DNA from: Symbiodinium natans
Taxonomy: Eukaryota > Sar > Dinophyceae > Suessiales > Symbiodiniaceae
Reading direction: 5' to 3'
DNA length: 64,000 nt
Assembly: GCA_905221605.1 (NCBI GenBank)
Contig: CAJNDS010002102.1
Span: 415,147-479,146 of the forward strand
Of the stretch, positions 27,278-37,586 are shown piece by piece (within the stretch, counting starts at the first letter, position 1; the number at the start of each line of letters is the position of its first letter). The notes under the pieces were generated by a model. The model was not told the origin of the DNA. It searched no databases and was given only the letters and a program-made list of their open reading frames with translations. A program made the translations under genes and the position numbers.

Positions 27278-27698
27278 CCTCAGATCATCTTTTTGCGGCG
27301 AATACCAGTAAAAGGATCTCGATTTCGCTTAGTCTTGCATCACTTTGCTTTCGAGTTTTGTTTGCTTTGCATTTTAGTCAGTGCTTGGATCGGAACTTCA
27401 GTGCTTACTCGCTTCACATCGGCCCAGCTTTTGGCTCTTACCTCCTGTGGGGGGGGATCGGGATTGCAGAGCTTTGTCCCTTGGCCTAGCACTCAGAGAT
27501 TCTGAACTGCAGGTGAGCGTCTTGTGTAATAACTACACAGCTGTTCAGTGCTTCGCTTTCGCACTCAGAGCTTGTGCATCTTCATTTCGCCGCTTTACCT
27601 CAGAGCTTTTGGCTTCGCTCTAGCCTTTCCCATCTTTGACACGGGAATTGTCTTTTGCTTTGGTGGCTCTGCCCACCCTTGCTTATTGCTGGCTGGCA
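27278..27698. other. Spacer between recombinase and second ORF
   Basis: Pyrimidine-rich, with repeated TTCGCTT/GCTTTG words like those in the B repeats. No supported gene. Confidence 0.5.
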
Positions 27699-28499
27699 AT
27701 GGCAAGTACTGACATTTTCCTGGGCCTGGCAGAAGCTGATGTCAACAAGGCAGTGGCGTGGCTGGAAGACGCGCGCCACATGCCGGCGTCCAGTGGTTTT
27801 TCGCCAACGCAATGGCTGTGGCATTGGCTTTCGTCTACGCCAGCCTTTGCGCCTGTAACGGAAGCTGCGGAAAAGATGGACACCGTCTTTGGCTTTAGCT
27901 CTGGCGATTGGGCTTTTCATTGGATCGAAGAGATGGAAAAGGCTACCCTGAACCCAGGTTCAGCAGCTTCCCAGGCCGCGCCGGCGCAGACTGCTTTGGA
28001 CAGCAAGTGGCCGCATTTTCCTAATGGCCACCGCTCCCTGGGATTGGCACCGGCAGACCTTCTCCGTGCTCATGCGTGGTTGGAGGAAGCCGCTTCTTTC
28101 AATGGTGCCGGTGGCTGGGAAGAAGACGATTGGCTTCGCTATTGGATGGAGCAGGATCCGGTCTTTGAGACTTTGCTTCAGCGCGCTAAGGAGGCTGACC
28201 ATGGCTGGAATATTGGTCAATGGCTTTGGCTTTGGGTGTCGCAAGCCGACCGACCTCAGCCACCGCCGGCGCCTCCTTTGGACACCGCGCCGCCTCTGGC
28301 TACCGGCATTGGGCCGGACGCTTTCCCGCTCAGCCAGCGCAATGAGACGGTTATCGTCCGGCAGATTTACTGCCGTTCCACATGTCAGGACTGCGGGGCT
28401 GTCCATTGCGGGGTCGTGCTTACACGCGAAGACTTGCCTCATCGGCACCGCTGTGGCATTTGTTACAAAGCTTTTAGAAGGGCACAAGGGCAACCCTGA
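27699..28499 (+). CDS. YR-element ORF2: Trp-rich internal repeats plus Cys/His tail
   Basis: 266 codons from ATG at 27,699 (the frame is open from 27,636). Two copies of a module of about 75 residues are visible: AEADVNKAVAWLED ... QWLWHWL ... DWAFHWIEEM, and APADLLRAHAWLEE ... DWLRYWMEQ ... QWLWLWVS. Each therefore carries paired W-x3-W blocks. The C-terminus has CRSTCQDCGAVHCG and HRHRCGICYKAF, eight Cys/His that could hold one or two zinc ions. I do not recognise the family. Position between recombinase and Gag-like ORF suggests a structural or nucleic-acid-binding accessory protein (inference). Confidence 0.7.
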   Translation: MASTDIFLGLAEADVNKAVAWLEDARHMPASSGFSPTQWLWHWLSSTPAFAPVTEAAEKMDTVFGFSSGDWAFHWIEEMEKATLNPGSAASQAAPAQTALDSKWPHFPNGHRSLGLAPADLLRAHAWLEEAASFNGAGGWEEDDWLRYWMEQDPVFETLLQRAKEADHGWNIGQWLWLWVSQADRPQPPPAPPLDTAPPLATGIGPDAFPLSQRNETVIVRQIYCRSTCQDCGAVHCGVVLTREDLPHRHRCGICYKAFRRAQGQP

Positions 28500-28935
28500 G
28501 AAAGCCTTTACTTCAGCATTTGGCCCTTGTTTTGCCCTCCTCTTCCTCGGCTTTGCCCTTTTAGAGGGGCACAGTGCATAGAGCATTGCTGGCTTTGTTT
28601 CGCCGCATTTTCCCTCAGCAAGCTTTAGGCTGCTCGAGGGCGTTTGGCATCGGAGCACGCCGATGGAAATCAGAGCTTGGGTGCGGCTTCGGAGCTTCTT
28701 TCATTTTGGTTGCTTTTGTGTACTTTCCTTTTATACATGTTCTCGCGCCCAGGTCTGGCTGTGGACGCTCCACACATTCTTCCAGGCGCACCTCTCAGAG
28801 GGTTTCGTCCTTTCCTTGGACCAGCCTTTTTTTTTTTTGGCTTTGCACTGGCTTTGCGGTCTTCTTCTGTGCGTCAAGCGCTTGTATCTGCTTTCTCTGC
28901 TTTTCCTTTGTCACTTTGGCCGACACAGGTTCTAT

Positions 28936-30290
28936 GGCCGACCCAGGGAGCGACAATGGGCGAGGCCTTCTCGTGCCGCCGACTCCCTCAGACAAGCTCT
29001 CAGTTCTTTGGGAATCCTTGAACCTTGATTTCCCGGAAGAGGTTGCCTCCCATTCGGAGTTGAACCGCACCATTCGCAATTTTGGGTTCTTGGCTACCTC
29101 CTTTGATCAGTTGGATCAGTGGTTGGAGTCACACGGTCTCCTGGACTTTGGCTCCGGGACACATGCGGACCTTCGGTGTCTTTGGCACAGGTCACATGCC
29201 TTGGCTTGCTCTGAGGGCCACACAGCAGCCGTGCCCTTTCCGCCGCAATCCCCTGCTCTGCCCTTGCCGCAGGACCAGTCCTTCAGCTCGGCTTCAGACC
29301 CTAGCCGCACCGTGTCTGCTGCCGCGTCATGGAACGAGCCCTTCCCAGCTAAGCTCTCTTCAGACAAAACGGCCGAGCTTCGAGCCGCTTTTCTGCGGAA
29401 ATACCCTAGCGAGGTTTTGGACGACTCCACCATGCCTTCGGCTCGTCTCGTCCCAAGAATGGCGCTTCATCCCTTGGCGTTGGCGCATGTCAGTGCTTGA
29501 GCTTGAAGAGCAGCAGTTGCAGCGCCCCCGCAAGCTGGCCAGGACTGAGTTGGCAGACCTCATTTTGGATGATGTCCCTTCTCGGAACCTCCCGGACACA
29601 CTGGGCATGTTTGCATTGAGCAAGATTTTGCACCTGCACAGTGTGGCGATGGCCATGGTCACTGATGTGCATTTAGTGACGCTTAAGAAGTACGAGTCCA
29701 CTTTCCTCCGCTTTGCTTCGGCTCGCTTTGACAGTAGCAGTGGCCTTCGCCCACCCAATGCATTGGAATGTGAGCAAGCAGATCGTCGATTCTGGGAGGC
29801 CGTGTCCGAACTCCGTTTGCAAGGTTGGTCTTTGGACGACTGCATCCATGAGAACACAGCCGTCCGCAGCGAGCTGGCCTCTCTTTTGGCGCCGCGCGTT
29901 TTCCTGCCCAAGGCCATGCGCCGCCCAGAGGGCAAAGGAGCAGGTGGAGGAAAGGGCAATGGCTCCGGTGCTGGCTTTGGCAACGGACGAGGACGCGGCA
30001 AAGGCAAGGGGGATGGACGAGGTCGTGGGAGTGGCCTTGGCACCGGTCGTGGGGGATCCGGTCTGGGCAACCAAGGCAACTCCGCGGGGACCTCCACAAA
30101 TCGCCAGGAGTGGGCATCCTCCGCAAAAATTAACGGAGAAGTCAAGACCCTTTGCATGCGCTGGAGTCAGCGCACAGGATGCAAAAATCCGTCATGCCGC
30201 TTTGAACACCTTTGTCCCGTGAAGCTTCCCAGTGGCAAGATTTGTCTTGGCAACCACCCGGCTTGGCAACATACTGACACCCCGCATTGA
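28936..30290 (+). CDS. YR-element Gag-like protein with RGG stretch and CCCH finger, frameshifted
   Basis: The first part (from ATG 28,936, MADPGSDNGRGLLVP) runs to a stop at 29,500. The second part continues in another frame to 30,290. Reading must change frame at about 29,430-29,460, shortly before FIPWRWRMS. The second frame contains a globular-looking region with SVAMAMVTDVHLVTLKKYES, a Gly/Arg/Lys-rich stretch (about 29,930-30,080) and a Cys/His cluster CMRWSQRTGCKNPSCRFEH of CCCH type, then CPVKL and CLGNHPAWQH. RNA-binding Gag is the natural reading. Whether the shift is programmed or a mutation cannot be decided from one copy. Confidence 0.75.
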
Positions 30291-30338
30291 GGGGGACCGG
30301 ACCCGTCTTTCGAGCAGGCAGCTGGGTCCGGTCTGCCT

Positions 30339-33300
30339 TTGTCCGTGCCTGCCATTTTGCCTTTGTCCTCCCAGATCTCTCCAACTCCGACAATTGCTGC
30401 TCAGGCAAAGCAGGCACCCGAGCCTCTGATGCCCATTTTTCCTCACACGGGGGCTTTGGCTTTGTCTGTTTCTGACTCGCCATCCCCAAGAAGCCACACA
30501 GATCCTGATGTGGATTTTTCAGCCCCAGACAGCCTCGATCCAACGCTATCTTCTGCGCCGGTCTCCACAGAGTCCATGCCAGGGCCTTTTCCTCCGGCCT
30601 CCTCGCGGGTCACCTCCGCCCTACAGTCAGTTCGGGATTTCAAGCAACCCTTCTTCCTGGACATTTGCGCGGGAGCGGGTTCGCCACTCAGCTCAGCATT
30701 CTTGGAGAAGGGAGCACCTTGTTTGTCTATTGACATTCTCATTGACACAAACATGGATCTTCTCCAGGACGACTTCTTTGAGCATTTGCTGCGCATTTGC
30801 ACGTCCCGGCAGAATGGTCTTCCCGATTTGTCGGCATCGCAGGCTCTTAGGGTCCAGGAGAGCCACCTTGTCTTTGTGCGTTGCGTTCAGCTGCTGCATG
30901 TCAGCTTCTCTTGCGGCGCGCAAGTGTCGCTCGAGCAGCCCCCTAACAGCATGGCCTGGATGGAGCCGATTGCGACCAATTTCTTGGCAGCCATCAGTGC
31001 GGATCTGGTCCATGTGGCCGCTTGCTCCGTCGATCTTGACATGCACAAAGCCTGGCTTTTCGCCACGTCATTTAAGGCTTTTCAGGCTTTTGCCTCTACA
31101 TGTCCACACACCGAGGGGACCCACTTGGCTCTGCAGGGTTTGCGTGATGAGTCCGGCAACTTTTGCAGCCGAGCTTCTGCGGAGTACCCCCCCTTTTAGC
31201 AGACATGTATGCGGAGCAAGCTCTGCCCCTCTTCGACGTGGATCAAGGGGGTGGTACGGCCCTTTCTTTCGCCTCGGTGCCTTTGCTTTCCAAGCCTAAG
31301 GCCCTTCACGAGGCTCCCGTGGCCTCACAGGATGGGGCCGGTATCCTCTCCACGCCAGACTGGAGCGCTCCACCCTCGGGAGCCACAGATGTGTTTGCGC
31401 GCCTTAGGCCTAAGCTGATGGCCTTTCTTCTTCAGGGTCGTTTCCCACAACGTTTGCGCACTTTGGTTTTGGGGGGATCCGCGGAACCCCTTTTCTCCAG
31501 CTCAGAGATAGCCGATCTGCGTGGCATCTTCCAGGACTGGCTCTCCGCGCATTTCCCTGCCATTTCCGTCTCCTGGGAAATCTCCGCAGGGCAACCATAC
31601 TGCCTCCAGGTGCTGGCAGCTGTCTCACGCATTTGCCAAGATCGAGACTCATCCTTGTTCACCTGTCTGGAACAGGGTGTTCCTACTGGCTTTGACGGGG
31701 ACATTCCGTTGTCCAATGTCTTCCTGCCACAAGGTGGCGGCCATCCTTTCGAGCAATCACTTGGCATTTGTCATGGTAATTGGTCCAGCGCTGAGGCGGA
31801 TCTTCCAACCTTGCATGCCTTAGTGGAAGAGGAGATTTCCAATGGCTGGTTCTTGGAGCTAGATTCTTTGGAAGCGGCTCAAGAGCGTTTTGGCGACAAG
31901 CTGGCCATTGGAAAGATGTCCATCGTCAAAGCTGAAGGCAAAAAGCCCCGTCTTGTGGTTGATTCCACTGTCTGTGGCACTAATCCGTCTTGCTCAATCC
32001 CCGAAACGTACACACTCCCGGGCATTGACGATGTTAGGGATTCTTTCCCTTTGCGGTGTCACTCTGGCCTCTGCGCGGGGTTTGCTTTTGACATCAAGTC
32101 CGCTCACAAAACGGTTCGAGTTCGCGATTCGGATCAGGGGCTGCTCGGGGTCTCTCTCCCGAAAATTCGAGGTCCTGGCCGTCGTTGGCTTTTACCGCGT
32201 TTGTCCTTTCGGAGCGAACTTCTCGGCCCTCTGGTTCCAGCGACTGGAAAGCTTTTTCCTTCGCACTCTTCACCTTTGGACCTGGCTCCGACACGCCCTA
32301 CTGGGCTACGTGGACGATTTTATCCTGTTTCAGGACCAGGAGGTCATCGGCCTTACAGCGTGCATGACATTGGCTTTTTGTGCCTTGTTCAACATACCCC
32401 TGTCCAATGCCAAGTTACAGCTTGGCAGCTGTATCCACTGGATAGGCTGGCATTTTTCTTTCGGCTCTGGCACTTTCTCCATTCCGATTGACAAAGTCCA
32501 GAAGCTAAAGCGCCTGCTGCAGGAAGCCTTACAATGTCGCCATGTTTCGAAACGGACCCTGGACAAGGTCACCGGGTTGTTGCAGTGGTTTTGCAAGCTA
32601 TATAAGCATTTTAAGCCCTGGCTGCAAACCCTGTACGCTGATGCGAACCGTCCATTGGCCACCAACTACAGCATTGACCCTGGCGATTGGCCCGGCTTGG
32701 CCATTTGCGTTAACGAGGGTCTTGTCTTCACTTCCACGCCGCCGGGAACGAGCATCCCGACGGGCGCGAAGCTCATTGAAGCCAGGCACTTGGCCCTGCA
32801 GTCTAAGAAAGACCTTGCCAAAATTCCCACCTCCAAGCGCATTTGGATGAGAGTGACGGACCCCTCCACCACTCGCCGCAAGCTTTCAGTTTCTAGCCGT
32901 GAGAGCCTTCAGTTCTGGCTTAAGTGGTGCGAGGTTCCACCCCTTTTTTTTCCTTTGCAGAAACCTGCGGACGTTCCCATTGTCTGCGCTGCTGCCGACG
33001 CCCGCGCGGATGGGGACCTTGTCGGGATAGGGGGTTTTATCGAATGGCCTTCACGCCAAATTTCGTGGTTCAGCCAGTCATGGCGTGTCCCAGACCTTTC
33101 TTCACTGGGTGTGCCTTTGCAGGTGCCAGCTCACCAGGACATCACATGTTACGAGACATTGGCACAGCTTGGCCTCATTCTTTGTCTCCATTCCGTGGTG
33201 CCCTTGGCACGCTGGACAGTCCGTCTCCGCACTTTGTCCGACAACACAGGCGCAGAGGCAGGCATCAATAAGCTCTACAGCTCGGCTTTTCCTTTGTCGG

Positions 33301-33545
33301 TGTTTCTGAAACGCCTGTCCATGTTGGCGTGCTTGACTGGCATTGAGCTTGACGTCTTCCACGTACCCGGCGAAAAGAATGACGATGCGGACCTGCTCTC
33401 CCGCTGGAGTGATGAGTCCCAGCCCTTGCCTGCCAAGTTTCTTCCGGACTTTCGTGTGGATTGCAGCCTGGCACGCATCTGGCACTTTCGTTCCGATGTG
33501 CGTCTTTGGCCTCCAGATGCCAAACTCAAATGGCAACCGCCGTAA
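30339..33545 (+). CDS. YR-element methyltransferase-like / reverse transcriptase / RNase H, frames broken
   Basis: Segment 1 (30,339-31,199; first ATG 30,429) has FLDICAGAGSPLSSAFLEKG, a Rossmann-type SAM-binding loop, followed by CLSIDI and VSLEQPPNSMAWMEP, as in the methyltransferase-like domain of DIRS-group elements. A cysteine motif I would expect between CTSRQNG and QALRVQES is absent, so a small internal deletion is likely. Segment 2 (frame from 31,163) has RT fingers (GKKPRLVVDST) and palm motif AFDIKSAHKTV. Segment 3 (frame to 33,545) has FYRVCPFGANFSALWFQRL, the catalytic LGYVDDFILF near 32,300, the thumb, and RNase H (AAADARADGD, TCYETLAQLG, LSDNTGAEAG, KNDDADLLSRW). Frame changes fall near 31,180 and 32,150-32,190. 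The protein would reverse-transcribe the element RNA; with these breaks it is probably non-functional unless recoding occurs. Confidence 0.88.
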
Positions 33546-33645
33546 TCACTTTCCTGAGCTTTGTTGTGAGAGCCTGGCATAGTCTGCGCTCACTTAGAAG
33601 TTGGGTAGGTAGGCCCGGCGAGCTTTGACTTTGCCAGTTTGAAAG

Positions 33646-33823
33646 TTGGTCTTTTACGCTCAGTTTTGCTACGCATCATCTGCTTTGCATTCTGCTTCGA
33701 ACTCTGAGCGGCATTTCCGGCAAAGTCAAAAAGTGGGAGAGCGCGTGGTGCAGTGCTCGCTTAGGCTTAGGATTCCGTAGGCCTTTGTTAGCTTTGGTAG
33801 TGTGGCTTGAACTTGCAGCGAAC
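33646..33823 (+). repeat. Split direct repeat B1 (internal)
   Basis: Starts TTGGTCTTTTACGCTCAG and ends CTTGCAGCGAAC, directly followed by A2. Near-identical to B2. Confidence 0.93.
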
Positions 33824-33936
33824 GGGTCATGTGTTTACTCATAGCTGTTTGCTGTTTGAGAAAGATCACCGTACTTTGTCATTTTGGTTCAAGCCACACA
33901 CCAAACCAGTACAATGCTGGCTAGCTTTACTTTTGA
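33824..33936 (+). repeat. Split direct repeat A2 (internal)
   Basis: Same 113 bases as A1 at the left end. Confidence 0.95.
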
Positions 33937-34017
33937 CCCACCCACCACTCCCTCTTTGAAGATACGCCCGGGCTTGCATCGTTTCACACAGTTTCACAAG
34001 ATGCGAAGTGGCATTCT

Positions 34018-34253
34018 CCTTTGTATTACGCTCAGATTTGCTACGCCTATCTTCTTTGCATTCTGCTTTGAGGTCTTGGTCTTTAACGCTCTGATTTGCT
34101 ACGCATCATCTGCTTTGCATTCTGCTTTGAACTCTGAGCGGCATTTCCGGCAAAGTCAAAAAGTGGGAGAGCGCGTGGTGCAGTGCTCGCTTAGGCTTAG
34201 GATTCCGTAGGCCTTTGTTAGCTTTGGTAGTGTGGCTTGAACTTGCAGCGAAC
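34018..34253 (+). repeat. Split direct repeat B2 (right end) with a partial tandem unit
   Basis: 34,076-34,253 matches B1 and ends CTTGCAGCGAAC, the right end of the element. 34,018-34,075 is a partial, diverged extra copy of its left part (ACGCTCAGATTTGCTACGCC). Confidence 0.92.
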
Positions 34254-35109
34254 AATCGAGTTCGGCTGATCAATCGTATTTGTTTTGACCCGAGACTCGA
34301 TGTACCTCAAGGTCCTACGAAGATGGTGAGTAGCGAAGAGTCCGAAGTTCACGAGTCTGGGTAGGCCCCTGGGATATTTAATATTGTTTTGGAATTTGGG
34401 CATGGATTTCAAGTTTAGGCCCGAAAACAGGAACCGACGTAGCCCTTTTGAACCCTGAACCAGCCCCTGACCGACAACTCCAAACGCCCTGCAACAGTAA
34501 CCGCTTAGTTAGGGTTTAGGGTTTAGCGTTCAGGTTTAGGGATTAGGGTTTAGGCCCCAAACCCTGAATCCTTAAGTGCCCAAACCCTAGCCTTAAACTT
34601 AAGAATATGCATGTCGTGCCGGTCAACTTCAACGTGGCCCGATCCCGCACGGGGGCCAAGTGACAGGGTTTTGGGTGGAGGCTCAGTTCGGGTTCAGGGT
34701 TCGTCGTTGAGGACGCTGGCCGTCAGGCCTGCGGCCGTCAGTCAGGACGCCGGCCGTCAGGTCGCCGGCCGTTAGGCCGCCGACTGTCAAGTCGAAAGAG
34801 TTCGTCCGTCAGGACGCCGGCCGTCAGGCCGCCGACCGTCAGGTCGATCCAAAAGTAGGGCCCGAGTATGTCATCCCTCACATAATGGCCCGATTTTTGT
34901 ATCAATTCCCTCCGCAGTGTTTATGTTCCCCGGACAAGGATATCGTCCTGAACCCCATAGTCACAACCCGGTGTTCTGTCAGAGATAGATGGATGTCCAC
35001 TGGATGTGGATCAGACAATGGAAGGCCGGCGAACTGAGCAGAGTATGAATGCTCACAACGCGGGGAAGGGTGGTTGGAGCAGATGAGGCTCACAAGTTTG
35101 CCCGAGAGC
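34254..35109. other. Non-coding region with degenerate telomere repeats and a GC-rich minisatellite
   Basis: Short degenerate TTTAGGG patches near 34,505-34,595. A minisatellite at 34,710-34,848 uses a 15-18-bp unit around GGACGCCGGCCGTCAGG. No gene seen. Confidence 0.6.
34710..34848. repeat. GC-rich minisatellite, unit around CGCCGGCCGTCAGG
   Basis: About eight imperfect copies separated by small insertions. The unit contains the palindrome GCCGGC. Confidence 0.75.
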
Positions 35110-35592
35110 ATAAAATGGTGAATGGGAAAGAAGCGGTGCGAGCTCGGTGTGTGGTACAGGATATCGAAAAAAGGGAGCACTGCATCATTGCTGGGATTGA
35201 GTGCTACGACTCCATCGCTTGAGGCGTTGAGGACGTTGTTGGCCATTGCTGCTGTGGATGGCATGGATATTGCGACTTTGGATGTCTCCACTGCTACATG
35301 CCATGAATGGTTTGAGGGTTGCTGCCAAAGCCTGGAACTTGAAGCTGGCAACGGTGGTGAAGAAGGTTGGGTTGAAGCAATGCCCAACAGAGCCCTCCGT
35401 CTTTGAGGGTACGGAAAAAGATTCCTCATGTTGTGTTATGTGGACGATTTGATCCTGTGTGGGACCAAAGAGGCCATTCGGTTGGTGACCGACACACTGA
35501 ACGGTGAGTTGAAGATCAAAGAAACGGGTCGAATCACCTCCTCCGGGGGCGAGAGATTGAGAGACATGGAAGTCATCTCAGGATGAGAATGC
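35110..35592 (+). pseudogene. Relic of a Ty1/copia reverse transcriptase
   Basis: SATTPSLEALRTLLAIAAVD then MDIATLDVSTA (palm motif A) near 35,200-35,290, and in another frame CYVDDLILCGTKEA (catalytic YVDD) near 35,437-35,478 followed by a typical post-YVDD segment. Several frameshifts and stops. Sequence unlike the intact copia element at 16.9-24.1 kb, so it comes from another family. Confidence 0.85.
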
Positions 35593-37586
35593 CCCCAGCA
35601 TATCTGGGACCACAAGCACCCAACGCCCAAAAACGAGGCCCCAAATTGCCAAAGCTCTGAACCCAAAGTACTGGCCCCAAGCCTGCAGAAGCCTTGAAAC
35701 AGACACACACCCCGAGAACCCAAACACCCTTGTAACAGTAAAGCGCTTCTCCCAAAACATGCTTGACCCTCGCCCTCTCCTCCCACCCTAAGCCAGAAAC
35801 CCACTCAAAGGCCTAAACCCCAAGTTAAACCAAAGAACAAGAAGATGCTCAAGAACTCGAAGGTCCTCGGTCTCTGTCCGGCTCTCATCCTCGTCCAGTG
35901 CCCCGGCGGAATGAAAAGAGACCACGGCGGAGAGGCTTTTTTTTTTTTTTGAGGGGGGGGGGGGGAGGTGTTCTGACAGCTTCTTAGTGGATAGTAGGAT
36001 GGATTGGATGTGTTTAGTTTTTTTTTGGTTTTTCTTATTTTTTTGTGTCTGTGTTTTGTTGTTTTCTACCTGGGTGCGGGCCTAGTTTTCAGGGCTTGGA
36101 GTCTTAGGGCGATGTTGTGAGGATTTCACAAGGGCTCGGCTTCACGTTCTAGTTTTATGTTTTGGGATTTGAGGTGGGTGTTGGGGGCATTGGGGTGCAG
36201 TGTTGCGTGTTTTGAGTTTGGCTTGGGTGTCCTGCATGCGGTTGTGTCAGCTTCGGTGTTCACCCGACCCGTGAGATCAAGGCTGCTGCTGCAGCTAGCC
36301 GATTGTTTGCTTGTCGAATGTCCTTGAGATCCCTCAGCTCCAGGATCGGCGCTGCTGACCCAGGCGAACGAGGCACATGCCATACACTGACGCCGCGTCA
36401 CAAGGCTTTCAACCGGAAGCGAGCCCCTGATTGCGTGTGTGAAACATTGCCAATGAAGTTCCGCTGTGCAAGCGCTCTACGCCCAGCACTAAACCCAAAG
36501 CCCTCCACCATGGCCCCAATTCCCAAACCCCGGAAGACACGAAACTTCCTACAGCACACCCCCACCCCGAAGCCAGCACTTCGAAAGTCGATGACTCTCG
36601 TGTGGACTTCGTAAATGGGATCCATAAATAAGCTCCTGAGGGTTCTGTTCTGGCATTCAGTGCCGTGGGTCCCTAAACCCTAAACCCTAAACCCTAAACC
36701 CTAAACCCTAAACCCTAAACCCTAAACCCTAAACCCTAAACCCTAAACCCTAAACCCTAAACCCTAAACCCCTAACCCCTAAACCCTAAACCCTAAACCC
36801 TAAACCCTAAACCCTAAAGCCTAAACCCGAAACCCGAAACCCGAAACCCGAAACCCTAAACCCTGAACCCTAAACCCTAAACCCTAAACCCTGAACCCTA
36901 AACCCCTGGACATGAATTTGGGATTTAGAGCAAAGCAGGGTCCCCGAGTCCCCGAGTGTGTCGCAGAGGCTTTCGACGCCGTTTTGCGTGCTCTGCCGCT
37001 TGACCTGTCAAGGATTCAGAGCGAAGGGGACATTTGGATGTGTGGTTTTAGGGTTTACCATTTTAAGGAGCAGCAACGCTAGGTGACTGAGAATAGATGC
37101 GTGCGTGTTGCGATGAATCGGTGGCCTGCCTACACCAAAGGATAAATGGGCCAATGGTGCGAAATCATAGAATCAGGGCTTTGTGTCTATCTTGTGTGTC
37201 TAGAAGTGGAATCGCATGGTGCCTCATGGTCTGGGAGATCCTCAACGGCAAGCCCTGAAAAGCATCCTCGCATTTCAATTTTGTGGACTTCGCTCCCCTC
37301 AGAAGTAGGGGTGGACTGTACTTTAAAGCTGTCTGCTCACGCGTCGCAGCCGCTGTGGACTTCGTGGTCCAGTCGTGCATCCTTGTTTGCTAAAGACGAC
37401 CTCTGTGTCGGAATCGATTTGGCCCAAAGTTGCAGGCTGGAACGAATTAAGCCCAGGGCGAGTCTGTAGGTCTGGAGGTGGGTTCACAACACACTCGTTG
37501 TCGGAGGAAGGCCCAAAAAGTCCCTTACCCTATCTTACCCTTTCTCTCGCAGCCGCAGCTCCTGTCCGAGCTGTGCGTTTGGAGCC
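35593..37586. other. Non-coding region upstream of the channel gene
   Basis: Contains T- and G-runs (35,938-35,966), T-rich DNA (36,017-36,065), a long CCCTAAA array (36,673-36,908) and the presumed 5' region of the channel gene. A minus-strand start-like stretch near 36,625 (MDPIYEVHTRVIDF) is too short to call. Confidence 0.55.
36673..36908. repeat. (CCCTAAA)n array
   Basis: About 33 units, the centre with the variant CCCGAAA. One of the longest arrays in the window. Confidence 0.95.

Larger units (their letters stand above)
24425..34253 (+). mobile_element. Tyrosine-recombinase retrotransposon with split direct repeats
   Basis: 9.83 kb bounded by split direct repeats A1 (24,425-24,537), B1 (33,646-33,823), A2 (33,824-33,936) and B2 (34,076-34,253). 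A1 and A2 are 113 bp and read identical; B1 and B2 are 178 bp and nearly identical. B1 and A2 abut, so the internal B1/A2 junction equals the junction of the two outer ends joined in a circle. This A1-ORFs-B1-A2-B2 layout is the hallmark of PAT/Ngaro-type elements that integrate through a circular DNA and a tyrosine recombinase. Encoded in order: recombinase, a Trp-repeat/Cys-rich protein, a Gag-like CCCH protein, and a methyltransferase-like/RT/RNase H protein. Several frame breaks in the last two suggest this copy is no longer autonomous. Confidence 0.92.
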
